Source: Promethearchaeia archaeon (GTDB taxonomy: Archaea > Asgardarchaeota > Lokiarchaeia > Sigyniarchaeales > SOKP01). Taken from it: 56,440 nt of DNA. Made by a program: the position numbers and the translations under genes. Below the pieces are notes generated by a model, which worked only from the letters and a program-made list of their open reading frames with translations, searched no databases and had not been told where the DNA came from. Within the stretch, counting starts at the first letter, position 1. The number at the start of each line of letters is the position of its first letter. The stretch lies in assembly GCA_029856145.1 (NCBI GenBank), contig JAHQWK010000005.1, forward strand, positions 1 through 56,440, written 5' to 3'. This document shows, one piece after another, positions 46,053 through 54,434 of the stretch.

Positions 46053-46427
46053 AAGAATCTATTCTCTGTTATTATTTGTTTAAAATAGTGTTTTAATAAA
46101 TAGTTATTCTATTAATTAAACTTTTAAATCATTTAAATCTTTTAATAATCTCTATACTATTATCGATATTATTAAAAAAGATTAACAATCTTAATAAAAT
46201 TGGAAATTGTGTGTCATATTTTAGTCTTCTTAAATTGAAATTATAATAGTTAACTTTAAATTTTAAATTTTAATAAGAATTGCGAACAGATTTTTCATTG
46301 TCTTTTCAAAATCTTCAATAATTACTAAAAGTTTTGTTTTTGCTCCTCTTTAATCATTATTAGAAATTCCGATCTCTTAAAAGTTTAAGATCTTCATGGA
46401 AGTTATACGATTAGAAATGATTAAGGG
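46053..46427. other. Gene-free A/T-rich region upstream of the structured RNA candidate
   Basis: About 375 bases with no credible reading frame. It should contain the promoter of the radical SAM gene (minus strand) and that of the RNA candidate (plus strand). An imperfect palindrome (CTTAA, four-base gap, TTAAG) near 46376-46389 could overlap a TATA element. Nothing else was seen. Confidence 0.45.
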
Positions 46428-46547
46428 TGACTCCTGTCCTACGAGACGCAAATACGCGTCAAAACAAAATAGGGGGAGGAGGGCGAAATCAGAGTGTAAG
46501 AATTTACACTACCAAAAGACAAAAATCCAGGGTGTAGGCAGGAGTCA
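46428..46547 (+). ncRNA. Putative structured non-coding RNA
   Basis: A G+C-rich island of 120 bases lies in a 752-base gene-free, A/T-rich gap. The ends pair with each other: 46428-46442 with 46534-46547 form 14 base pairs with one bulged T at 46437. Inside are two perfect hairpins: 46445-46449 with 46456-46460 (5 bp, six-base loop) and 46493-46499 with 46504-46510 (7 bp, four-base loop). A purine-rich single-stranded stretch (46471-46492) separates them. A T-run directly follows the closing stem, as at an RNA 3' end. It is not a tRNA, 5S, SRP or RNase P RNA by its visible sequence. A 60-residue reading frame across it has unprotein-like composition. Confidence 0.65.
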
Positions 46548-46556
46548 TTATTTTTT
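46548..46556 (+). terminator. T-run terminator of the structured RNA candidate
   Basis: TTA followed by six T comes immediately after the closing stem of the RNA candidate. Stem plus U-tract would end the transcript right at the 3' side of the structure. Confidence 0.5.
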
Positions 46557-46804
46557 GATTTCTATTAATTTACTTTAGTTATTTCCTATTTTGTTTGTTT
46601 TGAATTTAATTTTATTTTAGATTTTAATAAAATTGTGTTTTTTTATTGATAGATTGCTTTCAAATTTTTATCCTAAATTTATTATATCATTAAGAGTTTA
46701 TAAATTAAATCATTATAGTTCCTATGGCAATTTTAGTTTAAAAAAGAAATAGGATTAATAAAAGGATTAATTTAATCAATGGACATAAAAATCTTAGTAT
46801 AATC

Positions 46805-47191
46805 ATGTCAAATAAAAGTGAAGAACAAACTGTAGGAAGACCAGAACCAAAATTTAAGATTGATTTTGTGACAATAATATGGATAATTGTTGGTTTTATT
46901 GTATCTTGGGTAAATATGTTGATTATTTCAGAGTCGATGGAGATTTGGTCGTACTTAACAATAATTTTTACAACGATAATACCTACAGTAATTATTGGTT
47001 TAAAGAACCGATATTGGGGGTACGGTTATTTGTTTGGGTTTGCTATTGCAGGAATTCCGTTCTTGTTCATAGTTGAACTTTTTATAGGGGGTTATACATT
47101 TGCAACATCTTTGTTTATTTTCATTATATTATGGTTAATCTTCTGGAAAGCTTGGAGGTCTCTATCTTCAATTAAGCAACTAAATAAATAA
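46805..47191 (+). CDS. Small four-helix membrane protein, unknown function
   Basis: The 128-residue protein has a short polar N-terminus followed by four hydrophobic segments (about residues 20-42, 46-66, 72-90 and 95-115) and a Lys-rich C-terminus, which suggests a cytosolic tail. No signature motif. It follows the structured RNA candidate by 257 bases and converges with the mini zinc-finger gene. A frame in +1 register (46879-47076) is a shadow. Confidence 0.55.
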   Translation: MSNKSEEQTVGRPEPKFKIDFVTIIWIIVGFIVSWVNMLIISESMEIWSYLTIIFTTIIPTVIIGLKNRYWGYGYLFGFAIAGIPFLFIVELFIGGYTFATSLFIFIILWLIFWKAWRSLSSIKQLNK

Positions 47192-47223
47192 AAAAGACCA
47201 AAAAATAACATTTAATGATTGAA

Positions 47224-47430
47224 TTACATTAAAACTAAATATTTACATTTTATGCAGAGTTTTCCTTCTTTTTTTGCTTTTTCAGCGCATTCTAGGCAAT
47301 ATTTTGTTTTACACGCGGGACATGTATAAATTTCTCCTTTAATATCCCCTTTATGAAAAAGACAAAATCTTTCATTGAAAGTAACCGAAGGGGGCAATAT
47401 TGGGGGAGGAGGTACTTTTTTATCACTCAT
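47224..47430 (-). CDS. Mini RING/treble-clef-like zinc protein with proline-rich N-terminus
   Basis: The 68-residue protein opens with a Pro-rich stretch (P-P-P-P-I-L-P-P) and then carries a Cys/His series in RING-like spacing: C...H in R-F-C-L-F-H, C-P-A-C, Y-C-L-E-C and C-I-K-C. Two zinc ions in a cross-brace would be possible. Such compact zinc modules are eukaryote-like; some Asgard archaea have a ubiquitin system, but E3 activity cannot be assumed here. The Pro-rich segment could bind a profilin- or SH3-like partner. A single gene with a short intergenic gap to the next same-strand gene. Confidence 0.6.
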   Translation of the reverse strand: MSDKKVPPPPILPPSVTFNERFCLFHKGDIKGEIYTCPACKTKYCLECAEKAKKEGKLCIKCKYLVLM

Positions 47431-47528
47431 TAAATCACATTACATAATAGTCTCTTAAATAGAATTAATTAAGTCTTATTAAGATATTAAAAAAAATTAT
47501 AAATTACACTGTAATTTAAGCTAATTTA

Positions 47529-47987
47529 CTAAAGTGTAGGAATATCTTCAATCATTACACTAATAACATTAGCAACAGACATAAACTTATCTTTAATAGT
47601 ATCGACTGTTAATTCCCCTGCATCAACCATATCTCCAATAAGATACGTCTCATAGAAGCATTTTTCCATTTCATAGCATAATCCCGTTGTATGTAGTATT
47701 TCGTTGCTTAAATTCATATCATTCAATACATTAGAGATTCCCTTGACGAGATCTGGCGAAAATTCTTTGAGTTTTACAAGGATTTTTTTAATATTTTTAT
47801 TTTTTGTGGGAAAACAGCTTATTTTGACAACATCTTCGCGAGAAATAAAAATTAATAAATAATAGGGTGAATTTAATATTTCTTCCTTAATTTCAGAAGG
47901 AAAAATAGGGTTTTTACTAAGTTCTTCATTGTTTATAATAAGACCTAAAGAAATTTTATTTTTTTCAGTGCTATTGTCTGTTTCCAT
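47529..47987 (-). CDS. Small regulatory-fold protein, unknown function
   Basis: A soluble protein of about 152 residues with strands I-S-L-G-L-I-I, Y-Y-L-L-I-F-I, V-V-K-I-S-C-F-P and a helix N-I-K-K-I-L-V-K-L-K-E-F between them. A second strand-helix unit with E-I-L-H-T-T-G-L-C-Y follows. The beta-alpha-beta order resembles an ACT-like ligand-binding domain, but this is only a fold guess. I chose the ATG at 47987 over an upstream TTG at 47996. It stands opposite the longin-like gene at 48234 with 246 bases between them. Confidence 0.45.
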   Translation of the reverse strand: METDNSTEKNKISLGLIINNEELSKNPIFPSEIKEEILNSPYYLLIFISREDVVKISCFPTKNKNIKKILVKLKEFSPDLVKGISNVLNDMNLSNEILHTTGLCYEMEKCFYETYLIGDMVDAGELTVDTIKDKFMSVANVISVMIEDIPTL

Positions 47988-48233
47988 AATAATCAAAAAC
48001 CTAAAGATAATTAAAAGTTATATTTGCGTAAGCATATATAAAGTTTTTTTATTTTTAATTTTTTACACGATTTATATAGGTTGGTTTTGTTATATTTTTC
48101 TTCAATTAAAAGCTTATGAATCTTCAATACTTAGAACTCTGGTATTACTAAGATAATATTTGTATTTTATATCTAAATCGAATTTTCATTATTTAATATC
48201 TCCAATAAATAAGAATTAATTGCAGCTTTAATA

Positions 48234-48731
48234 ATGGAATTCCAAAATAATTTTAATCAAAATGGAAATAACTTTGGATTTAAGCTTGATAAGTTTACTT
48301 CTCAAGAGTGTAGGTTTCATGCGTTATATTTTATTGATTATGAGACTGGTGCTTTACTTGTAAGCAACCGATATACGGATAATTTAAATTTTTTAAAGGA
48401 TGACTTAATCTGTAGCTTTTTAAATGCAATTAATTTATTCATTAATGAGATCAATGAAGGTGCCAATGAAGAACTTCAAGAAATTAATTTTAAAGGTACA
48501 AGAATTTTATATGAGAGAGAAGGAAGGCTCTTAGCTATAGCGATTACTAAAAAGACCAATTTACAAATGGAAAGAGGAATTCTAAGAGAAATTGTCGAAG
48601 ATTTTTATATCCGATTTAAGCATCACATTAATAATTTTAATGGAGAAGTATATCCCGCGATACTTGATTATAAAAAAAGATTGAAAAGTATGAATTTGAA
48701 CTCATTATTTAAATTGAATATTCATATTTAG
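48234..48731 (+). CDS. Longin/roadblock-like small protein
   Basis: The 165-residue soluble protein shows strand A-L-Y-F-I-D-Y-E-T-G-A-L-L-V, a helix D-L-I-C-S-F-L-N-A-I-N-L-F-I-N-E, strands E-I-N-F-K-G-T-R-I-L-Y-E and L-L-A-I-A-I, and a long amphipathic C-terminal helix. The same signature is found in the C-terminal domain of the membrane protein at 2507-4723. I infer a longin/roadblock-type domain that may bind a small GTPase or another longin-like chain. It converges with the repeat-protein gene, leaving only four bases between the stops. Confidence 0.55.
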   Translation: MEFQNNFNQNGNNFGFKLDKFTSQECRFHALYFIDYETGALLVSNRYTDNLNFLKDDLICSFLNAINLFINEINEGANEELQEINFKGTRILYEREGRLLAIAITKKTNLQMERGILREIVEDFYIRFKHHINNFNGEVYPAILDYKKRLKSMNLNSLFKLNIHI

Positions 48732-48735
48732 TCCA

Positions 48736-50112
48736 TTAAGAAGAGTCTTCTGTATCATCATCTTTTTTAAATTTTTCAACTTCATTTTCAAATTTTTCAA
48801 CGATATGTTTCGCGTCAGTTTTTATTTCAATTCGTTTTTCATCAATTTCTTTTTGTTCTTCAATTTTTTTTGCATATTTTTCTATAGTGGTAAGGATTTT
48901 CTCACTCACATCTCCTAAATTTAGATGTAGTCCGGTACGTTGTTCATCTAATTCCCGTTGTTTCTCAATTCGAAATGCTTTCTCACTAACAGATTTCTCA
49001 ATTTTTTCTCCTGTGCCGTCGATATCTGCATTTATTTCCTTACGCTGTTCATCCAATTCCCGTTGCTTCTCAATTCGAAAGGCTTTCTCACTAATAGATT
49101 TCTCAATTTTTTCTCCTGTCCCATCAATATCTGCGTGTATTTCCTTACGCCGTTCATCCAATTCCCGTTGCTTCTCAATTCGAAAAGCTTTCTCACCAAT
49201 TGATCTCTCAATTTTTTCTCCAGTCCCATCAATATCTGCGTGTATTTCCTTACGCTTTTCATCCAATTCCCGTTGCTTTTCAATTCGAAACGCTTTCTCA
49301 CCAATTGATCTCTCAATTTTTTCTCCTGTACCGTCGATATCTGCGTGTATTCCTTTACGTTGTTCATTCAATTCTCGCTGTTTTTCAATTCGAAATGCTT
49401 TCTCACTAACGGATTTCTCAATTTTTTCTCCTGTACCGTCGATATCTGCATGCATTTCCTTACGCTTTTCATCCAATTCCCGTTGCTTTTCAATTCGAAA
49501 CGCTTTCTCACCAATTGATCTCTCAATTTTTTCTCCTGTACCGTCGATATCTGCGTGTATTCCTTTACGCTGTTCATTCAATTCTCGCTGTTTTTCAATT
49601 CGAAACGCTTTCTCACTAACAGATCTCTCAATTTTTTCTCCTGTACTGTCGATATCTGCATGTATTTCCTTAAGCTGTTCATCCAATTCCCGTTGCTTTT
49701 CAATTCGAAACGCTTTCTCACCAATTGATCTCTCAATTTTTTCTCCAGTCCCATCAATATCTGCATGTATTTCCTTACGCTGTTCATCCAATTCCCGTTG
49801 CTTCTCAATTCGAAACGCTTTCTCACTAACAGATCTCTCAATTTTTTCTCCTGTACCGTCGATATCAGCATGTATTCCTATAAGCTGTTCATGAATTTCT
49901 CGTCGTTTTTCAATCATAAATGCTTTTTCATCAATAGAACCTGAAATCTGTTCCTTTCCCTTTTTAAAAGCTAATTTTCTTTCTTCTTCAGTACTTTTTA
50001 AATAGGCCTCTCTCTCTTCTTTTTCTTTCTTATAAAGTTCATCAACAAGCTTTTTTTGTTGTTCTATTTCTTCCTGAGATAAAGGTTTTTCATTTTCACC
50101 CAAATTTCTCAC
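48736..50112 (-). CDS. Repeat protein with ten tandem 35-residue helical repeats
   Basis: The 458-residue, highly charged protein (GTG start) has a helical Glu/Lys-rich head (residues 1-61), ten tandem 35-residue repeats (62-411) and a divergent helical tail ending in an acidic segment. A typical repeat reads E-K-A-F-R-I-E-K-Q-R-E-L-D-E-Q-R-K-E-I-H, then A-D-I-D-G-T-G-E-K-I-E-R-S. Since 35 equals five heptads, a coiled-coil or apolipoprotein-like amphipathic rod with a Gly-containing kink per repeat is plausible. There is no signal peptide or membrane segment. It could be a cytosolic scaffold. I recognise no named family. Confidence 0.75.
   Translation of the reverse strand: MRNLGENEKPLSQEEIEQQKKLVDELYKKEKEEREAYLKSTEEERKLAFKKGKEQISGSIDEKAFMIEKRREIHEQLIGIHADIDGTGEKIERSVSEKAFRIEKQRELDEQRKEIHADIDGTGEKIERSIGEKAFRIEKQRELDEQLKEIHADIDSTGEKIERSVSEKAFRIEKQRELNEQRKGIHADIDGTGEKIERSIGEKAFRIEKQRELDEKRKEMHADIDGTGEKIEKSVSEKAFRIEKQRELNEQRKGIHADIDGTGEKIERSIGEKAFRIEKQRELDEKRKEIHADIDGTGEKIERSIGEKAFRIEKQRELDERRKEIHADIDGTGEKIEKSISEKAFRIEKQRELDEQRKEINADIDGTGEKIEKSVSEKAFRIEKQRELDEQRTGLHLNLGDVSEKILTTIEKYAKKIEEQKEIDEKRIEIKTDAKHIVEKFENEVEKFKKDDDTEDSS
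48880..49929 (-). repeat. Ten-copy 105-bp tandem coding repeat
   Basis: Ten in-frame 105-base units code for residues 62-411 of the repeat protein. Units 2 to 9 (about 48985-49824) are nearly identical also at synonymous sites, which points to recent expansion or gene conversion. Alternating variants (R-S-I-G versus R-S-V-S ends; D-E-K-R versus N-E-Q-R middles) suggest duplication of two-unit blocks. Because 105 is divisible by three, long open frames also appear on the opposite strand; these are shadows. Confidence 0.92.
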
Positions 50113-50252
50113 TTTCTAAAAATTTTTGGCATTTTTTTTTAAATATAATATCAAAATTAGTATTTAATAATTTTTATGTTTAAACTATAAATAAGTTTTA
50201 AGATAAATAAGGAGTATTAGGATTTAACTAAAATTATAAGTTTTCTAATTAT

Positions 50253-51002
50253 CTATTTTATAGGAATTGGTCCAAAAGAATCCTCTTGCATATGTTCCAT
50301 AAGGCTTTCCATTGTTAATTTCAGTGTGAGCATTTCCATAACTTCCATCTCTAATTTCTTTGCTTTTTCAGAATCTAATGCTAAGTTATGTTTTGTAATT
50401 AAATTTTTGAATTCTTTTTTTAAATTTTCTCTTAACTCATCTTGTTTATTTAAATTGATATCTTGAGTTTCTAGCCATTTATCTATCTTTTGTTTAATTT
50501 GAATGTCTACATTATTATCTAAATTATACGTAACCTCAACTTCATTGAGATTCTCTAGATTATTAAGATATTTTTGATCTTGGTACATTGGTTTAAGTAA
50601 TAATCCAAGATTCATGATTAAAGGTTGTTTTTGAAGTTTCTCTAAGGAATCTGTTAAGAATTCTAAAACTTGATCTTTTTGCGTTATTTTTGAATAATTA
50701 ATATATTGTTGGACAAAATGCATTATTGAATTTTTTATTAATAATTCTTCAAAATCAAAGATAGATTCAGGTTCAATTTCAAGAGTATTATTAATACAAG
50801 TGTGTAATGAGTTCATGAAAGGTTTAATATCTTTAAACATTGAGAATTTATCTATAAAACTCAAAATATCGCCTAAAATTTCGAGTTTATTCTCATCTGG
50901 TTCCGTGTTATAATAATGATTGATATTATGCTCCAAATCGCTGTTCTTATCAGAAATCGATAAGAGTTGTTTTACGTCAGAATAAATGGAACTTAAATCC
51001 AC
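50253..51002 (-). CDS. All-helical soluble protein, unknown function
   Basis: A 249-residue protein predicted by eye to be nearly all helix, with Leu/Ile/Lys/Glu-rich segments, no Cys-rich motif and no membrane segment. Its C-terminal third (K-A-K-K-L-E-M-E-V-M-E-M-L-T-L-K-L) is strongly amphipathic. It lies 140 bases upstream of the repeat-protein gene on the same strand, so the two may be functionally linked. GTG start. No family recognised. Confidence 0.5.
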   Translation of the reverse strand: MDLSSIYSDVKQLLSISDKNSDLEHNINHYYNTEPDENKLEILGDILSFIDKFSMFKDIKPFMNSLHTCINNTLEIEPESIFDFEELLIKNSIMHFVQQYINYSKITQKDQVLEFLTDSLEKLQKQPLIMNLGLLLKPMYQDQKYLNNLENLNEVEVTYNLDNNVDIQIKQKIDKWLETQDINLNKQDELRENLKKEFKNLITKHNLALDSEKAKKLEMEVMEMLTLKLTMESLMEHMQEDSFGPIPIK

Positions 51003-51072
51003 GATAATTTTATTTTGTTTTCAATCTTTAAAAAAATTTATTTTATTTTAGAAAAAGATTAGAAAAAAAAAA

Positions 51073-52410
51073 TTAAAATGCTGTGGTGATTAATGCCGTA
51101 GTGCCATGTTTTTGAGCTTCCTGAATAAGTTCCATTACTTCTTCAGAAGATAAAGGAACTAAATCGAGAGCGCTCATACCAGATAATTTTAATTCAGCAG
51201 TAGTAGTGTCAGCAAGATTATTACAAGCACCTGAAAAAAATACTTTCCTTCTACCAAATTCTTTCCTTAATTTTTGACCCACTTCTTCAATAGCACAATA
51301 TCCTGCCACAAGTCCTTTTGTATACCCTTCTGCTTTTAATTGGTCTATAATATCCTCATTATGTCCTTTTCCCATAACAATAAACCAACCACCTTTAAAT
51401 TTTTCTGGATAATCAAAAGCTAACCATTGTAGTAATGATAACGGATTATTTTGACAGCCTTCTCTGCATAATAATTCTTTTCCTTTTATGATTTTAACAT
51501 TTTCTGGAAATTTTTGTAAGAGATCCCATTCATACTTTTCTTTATAAGCTTCTAAATCTTTTCCTATTACTTTTATTTTGTTTAAATCACCTTCGCCTAA
51601 TCCTCGTTCATAAGCTATTTTTAAATGAGGAACCTCATCAATTGTTAAACCGAATATTCTTGCTCCGACTATATCGACAGCTAATGTGTCTCTCCCCCCA
51701 ATAAGGATATTGAAAGGGATAATGTGTTGATCTTCCCATGCTGTGGGGGGATAATGTCCATGAATTGTACCTTCAATACCATCTATGATGGTAATATCTG
51801 GTTTGATTACATCATATACTTCCACTAACTTTGAATGTAAATTATAATTGTGGTCTTTACCACGATCCGCATGTTGAGGGAAACCCCATTGATTTTTAAT
51901 TCCCAAAGTAACAACAGTCATACTGTGAGTTTTCAATTTTGGTAAATTTATGTATGTAACAGAATCTCTGTTCTCAATAATTTTTGTTACTGTTTGTGGT
52001 AATCTATAAGTTTTTAAATTATATCCTCCTGGGACTTCTTCTGCTGAGGGTTTATACTTAAATTCATAATTAAACGTATCTTCCTCATCTAAATAAATTA
52101 TTTTTGCACCAGCTTTTTCGCAAATTTCTTTATAACCAGTAACGGTAAACACCACTCTCGTTATATTAGCTTGCGTTGAATTTTCCATTACAAATACTTT
52201 TGCACCCCTTTCTTTAAGAAAGCCTATTACAGCTTCTAAAACTTCTGGCGATGTGTAAGTATGTTTCTTAAAATTAATTCCATTCACTTTAATATAAACT
52301 TCTTTTGATTTTTTAAGGATGGTCCCGCCAGCGCTCTCAATCTGATTGAAAATTCGGTTTACAGCGGATTTAATCCCTTGATTTGTATCTTCAATATATA
52401 CTTCAGTCAT
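51073..52410 (-). CDS. DUF362-domain protein
   Basis: The 445-residue protein has the DUF362 pattern: K-V-N-G-I-N-F at the start, A-K-V-F-V-M-E-N-S-T near residue 75, Y-I-N-L-P-K-L-K-T-H-S-M near 157, L-G-I-K-N-Q-W-G, I-D-G-I-E-G, and G-G-R-D-T-L-A-V-D followed by A-R-I-F-G. Many DUF362 proteins also carry ferredoxin clusters; here only a few Cys are present (C-R-E-G-C in the C-terminal part), so no complete cubane site is evident. The ~130-residue C-terminal extension seems specific. The biochemical role of the family is poorly defined. It is divergent from the PadR operon. Confidence 0.8.
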   Translation of the reverse strand: MTEVYIEDTNQGIKSAVNRIFNQIESAGGTILKKSKEVYIKVNGINFKKHTYTSPEVLEAVIGFLKERGAKVFVMENSTQANITRVVFTVTGYKEICEKAGAKIIYLDEEDTFNYEFKYKPSAEEVPGGYNLKTYRLPQTVTKIIENRDSVTYINLPKLKTHSMTVVTLGIKNQWGFPQHADRGKDHNYNLHSKLVEVYDVIKPDITIIDGIEGTIHGHYPPTAWEDQHIIPFNILIGGRDTLAVDIVGARIFGLTIDEVPHLKIAYERGLGEGDLNKIKVIGKDLEAYKEKYEWDLLQKFPENVKIIKGKELLCREGCQNNPLSLLQWLAFDYPEKFKGGWFIVMGKGHNEDIIDQLKAEGYTKGLVAGYCAIEEVGQKLRKEFGRRKVFFSGACNNLADTTTAELKLSGMSALDLVPLSSEEVMELIQEAQKHGTTALITTAF

Positions 52411-52506
52411 AATTTTTCACTTTTTCTAACTATAATATCTTAAAGTTGTTATTTTATATCATTCTTTGGTAATTAATTTCTTACAAAATATTAAAGAATA
52501 GGTATT

Positions 52507-52518
52507 TGACATATGTCA
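52507..52518. promoter_or_regulatory. Perfect 12-bp palindrome, likely operator of the PadR operon
   Basis: TGACATATGTCA is a perfect palindrome 13 bases upstream of the TATA-like box of the PadR gene. PadR-type repressors bind palindromic sites near their own promoter. A closely related sequence (56351-56368) lies before the gene that starts at 56401. Confidence 0.6.
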
Positions 52519-52531
52519 GATCACAAAAAAG

Positions 52532-52539
52532 TTTAAATA
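52532..52539 (+). promoter_or_regulatory. TATA box of the PadR-ABC operon
   Basis: TTTAAATA is a consensus-like archaeal TATA element 60 bases upstream of the GTG start. Transcription would begin about 25 bases downstream, near 52562, leaving a short leader. Confidence 0.55.
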
Positions 52540-52598
52540 GAGCTTATTCTTTAATATTATTAAGCAAAAATTTTACTGGTTTTTAAGTGATATAGACA

Positions 52599-53348
52599 GT
52601 GTTTAAGAGAGATATAGATCAATTTAGGTTTGAGAATAGACCACATAGGTTCATGGGACAAGGTCCACCTGAGCATCATGGACCTCCTCATCAACCTCCA
52701 TTTGGTGGTCTTCATCCCTTTGGATCATTTCCACCATTTCCAAAAGGTCCTTTCAAACCTCCTTTACCTATAGGTCGAGAATCATTTCAAGAAATAAGAG
52801 ATTTTATCGTATTAATAATAATTTCTGAGTATCCTAATGGGATTACCGGTTATCAGCTACAAGATAAATATAATTTTCCAAGAGGAACCTTGATAAGAAC
52901 TCTACAGGAATTAGAGGATAAAAAATATTTAAATTCTAAAGAGGAAATAATAGAAGGGCGAGCAAATAAATTCTATATAATAACAGATGAGGGGAAGAAA
53001 TTTTTAGAAGAGTTAAAATTGAAATGGGCAAATTTATTCAGTATGATGTCAGAGATAACACCCTCTAAGGGTTTAAGATTGTTCTTAATAGAAAAAATAA
53101 AAGAATTTGAGTCGAAAGATGATGCCATCGATTTTTTTAGAGGTTTGAGATCCTGGATGAAAGGCATGCTTCAACGAATAGAAAGAAAAATTGAAACCTT
53201 TAAAGGGAGTAAAGCCGACTTAGATAGAATGATTGCGGAAATCGAGAAAATGGACACCTTAAGTAAAGATAAGATAATAGAAATGGTTGAGGAGTCAATT
53301 AGAAAAAGTGGAGAGTTTGAGAAAAGGGGGAAAAATTTATGCCAATAA
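52599..53348 (+). CDS. PadR-family transcriptional regulator with Gly/Pro/His-rich N-terminus
   Basis: The 249-residue regulator begins with ~60 residues rich in Gly, Pro, His and Phe (G-P-P-E-H-H-G-P-P-H and similar). This is followed by a PadR winged helix: F-I-V-L-I-I-I-S-E-Y, G-I-T-G-Y-Q-L-Q-D-K-Y, P-R-G-T-L-I-R-T-L-Q-E-L-E-D-K-K-Y-L and the wing R-A-N-K-F-Y-I-I-T-D-E-G-K. A long charged helical C-terminus should mediate dimerisation. The His-rich head might sense metal. Its stop overlaps the ABC ATPase start by ten bases, so it probably represses this transporter operon from the palindrome upstream. Confidence 0.85.
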   Translation: MFKRDIDQFRFENRPHRFMGQGPPEHHGPPHQPPFGGLHPFGSFPPFPKGPFKPPLPIGRESFQEIRDFIVLIIISEYPNGITGYQLQDKYNFPRGTLIRTLQELEDKKYLNSKEEIIEGRANKFYIITDEGKKFLEELKLKWANLFSMMSEITPSKGLRLFLIEKIKEFESKDDAIDFFRGLRSWMKGMLQRIERKIETFKGSKADLDRMIAEIEKMDTLSKDKIIEMVEESIRKSGEFEKRGKNLCQ

Positions 53349-54430
53349 TCGAAGAAAAAGTAATTCCTAAAAAAGCAATTATTGACACATCAGAAGTTGT
53401 TATCAAACTAGAAAATTTAACAAAGAAATTTGGTAATTTGACTGCTGTCGATAATGTAAACCTCGAAGTTCATAGAGGGGAAACTATAGGATTAGTAGGA
53501 CCTAATGGAGCAGGTAAAACGACAACCATTAAAATGATTGCGAAAATATTGAGACCTACATCAGGTAGAATATTAATCAATACCAACCATCATGAATTAG
53601 AAGACTTACAAAAAGTTTCGAGGACAATCAGTAATATGGGTTTTTTAATAGATATTCCCACTTTTTATGATATGACTGCGTATCAATTGCTAAGATACTT
53701 TGCTAATCTTCAAAATTATCCGAAGGAAAAGATGGAAAACCGTATAGATGACCTATTAGCTTTATTTAAACTCAAAGATTGGAAATGGAAAAAAGTAAAG
53801 ACATTTTCCAAAGGCATGACTCAGAAATTAGGAATAATTCAGTCCATCTTACATGAACCAGACATCATCATATTAGATGAGCCTCAAACAGGTTTAGATC
53901 CAGCAGCACGCATTGAAATACGGAGCTATATTAGAGAGCTTCAATCCCTAGGAAAAACAATTTTTGTAGCATCGCATATGCTATATGAAATTTCTGAAGT
54001 ATGTGATAAAATAGCTTTAATTAATTATGGTTCCATAGTTGGATTTGATACAGTAGAAAATCTAGCAAGGGCTTTAAAAACTAATGAACTAAATTGTGTA
54101 TTGCTCAACCCTATTGCCTCAAATGAATTAGAACCGTTATTGACCCATTTGACTGAGAAACTTAATCCCTATTTAGAACAAAATTTAGATCCAAGTACTT
54201 CCAAGATTCCAATCAAATATAATCCTGAACATCAAGGTTTGAAGATTTTTTATGATGGAAGGAATGAGTCAAAAGGAGAAATTTTGAAAATTTTGATTAA
54301 GGAATTTGAATCTGATTTTACAGTAATCTCATATATTCAACCGAGATCATCTCAATTGGAAAGAGTTTATTTAGAAATGATAGCAGATGATGCGCCAAAA
54401 AATAAAATTAATCAAAATGGAGTGTTATAG
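53339..54430 (+). CDS. ABC transporter ATP-binding protein (drug/lipid export type)
   Basis: The 363-residue ATPase has Walker A G-P-N-G-A-G-K-T-T near residues 54-62, a signature region F-S-K-G-M-T-Q-K-L in place of L-S-G-G-Q, Walker B I-I-I-L-D-E-P with Q-T-G-L-D, and an H-loop A-S-H. F-S-K-G-M signatures are usual in CcmA/DrrA-like exporters. The ~110-residue C-terminal extension is also typical of that group. The gene is coupled to the PadR gene by a ten-base overlap and followed directly by a permease, so the set forms an efflux or surface-export system of unknown cargo. Confidence 0.92.
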   Translation: MPIIEEKVIPKKAIIDTSEVVIKLENLTKKFGNLTAVDNVNLEVHRGETIGLVGPNGAGKTTTIKMIAKILRPTSGRILINTNHHELEDLQKVSRTISNMGFLIDIPTFYDMTAYQLLRYFANLQNYPKEKMENRIDDLLALFKLKDWKWKKVKTFSKGMTQKLGIIQSILHEPDIIILDEPQTGLDPAARIEIRSYIRELQSLGKTIFVASHMLYEISEVCDKIALINYGSIVGFDTVENLARALKTNELNCVLLNPIASNELEPLLTHLTEKLNPYLEQNLDPSTSKIPIKYNPEHQGLKIFYDGRNESKGEILKILIKEFESDFTVISYIQPRSSQLERVYLEMIADDAPKNKINQNGVL

Positions 54431-54434
54431 AAAA

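Noticed and set aside
46396..46578. A 60-residue frame across the structured RNA candidate
   Set aside because: Composition is random and basic, and the paired stems explain the G+C-rich sequence better than coding does.
49032..49871. Several shorter minus-strand frames inside the repeat region
   Set aside because: They are out-of-register shadows of the same 105-bp units.
48887..49894. A 335-residue open frame on the + strand opposite the repeat protein
   Set aside because: The 105-bp unit keeps all frames in register, so a lack of stops on the opposite strand is expected. The product is a Ser/Phe/Cys-rich repeat with unprotein-like composition, while the minus-strand frame has sensible helical repeats.
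48880..49929. Possible CRISPR-like array because of regular spacing
   Set aside because: Units are 105 bp, contiguous, in-frame and without unique spacers; this is a coding tandem repeat.
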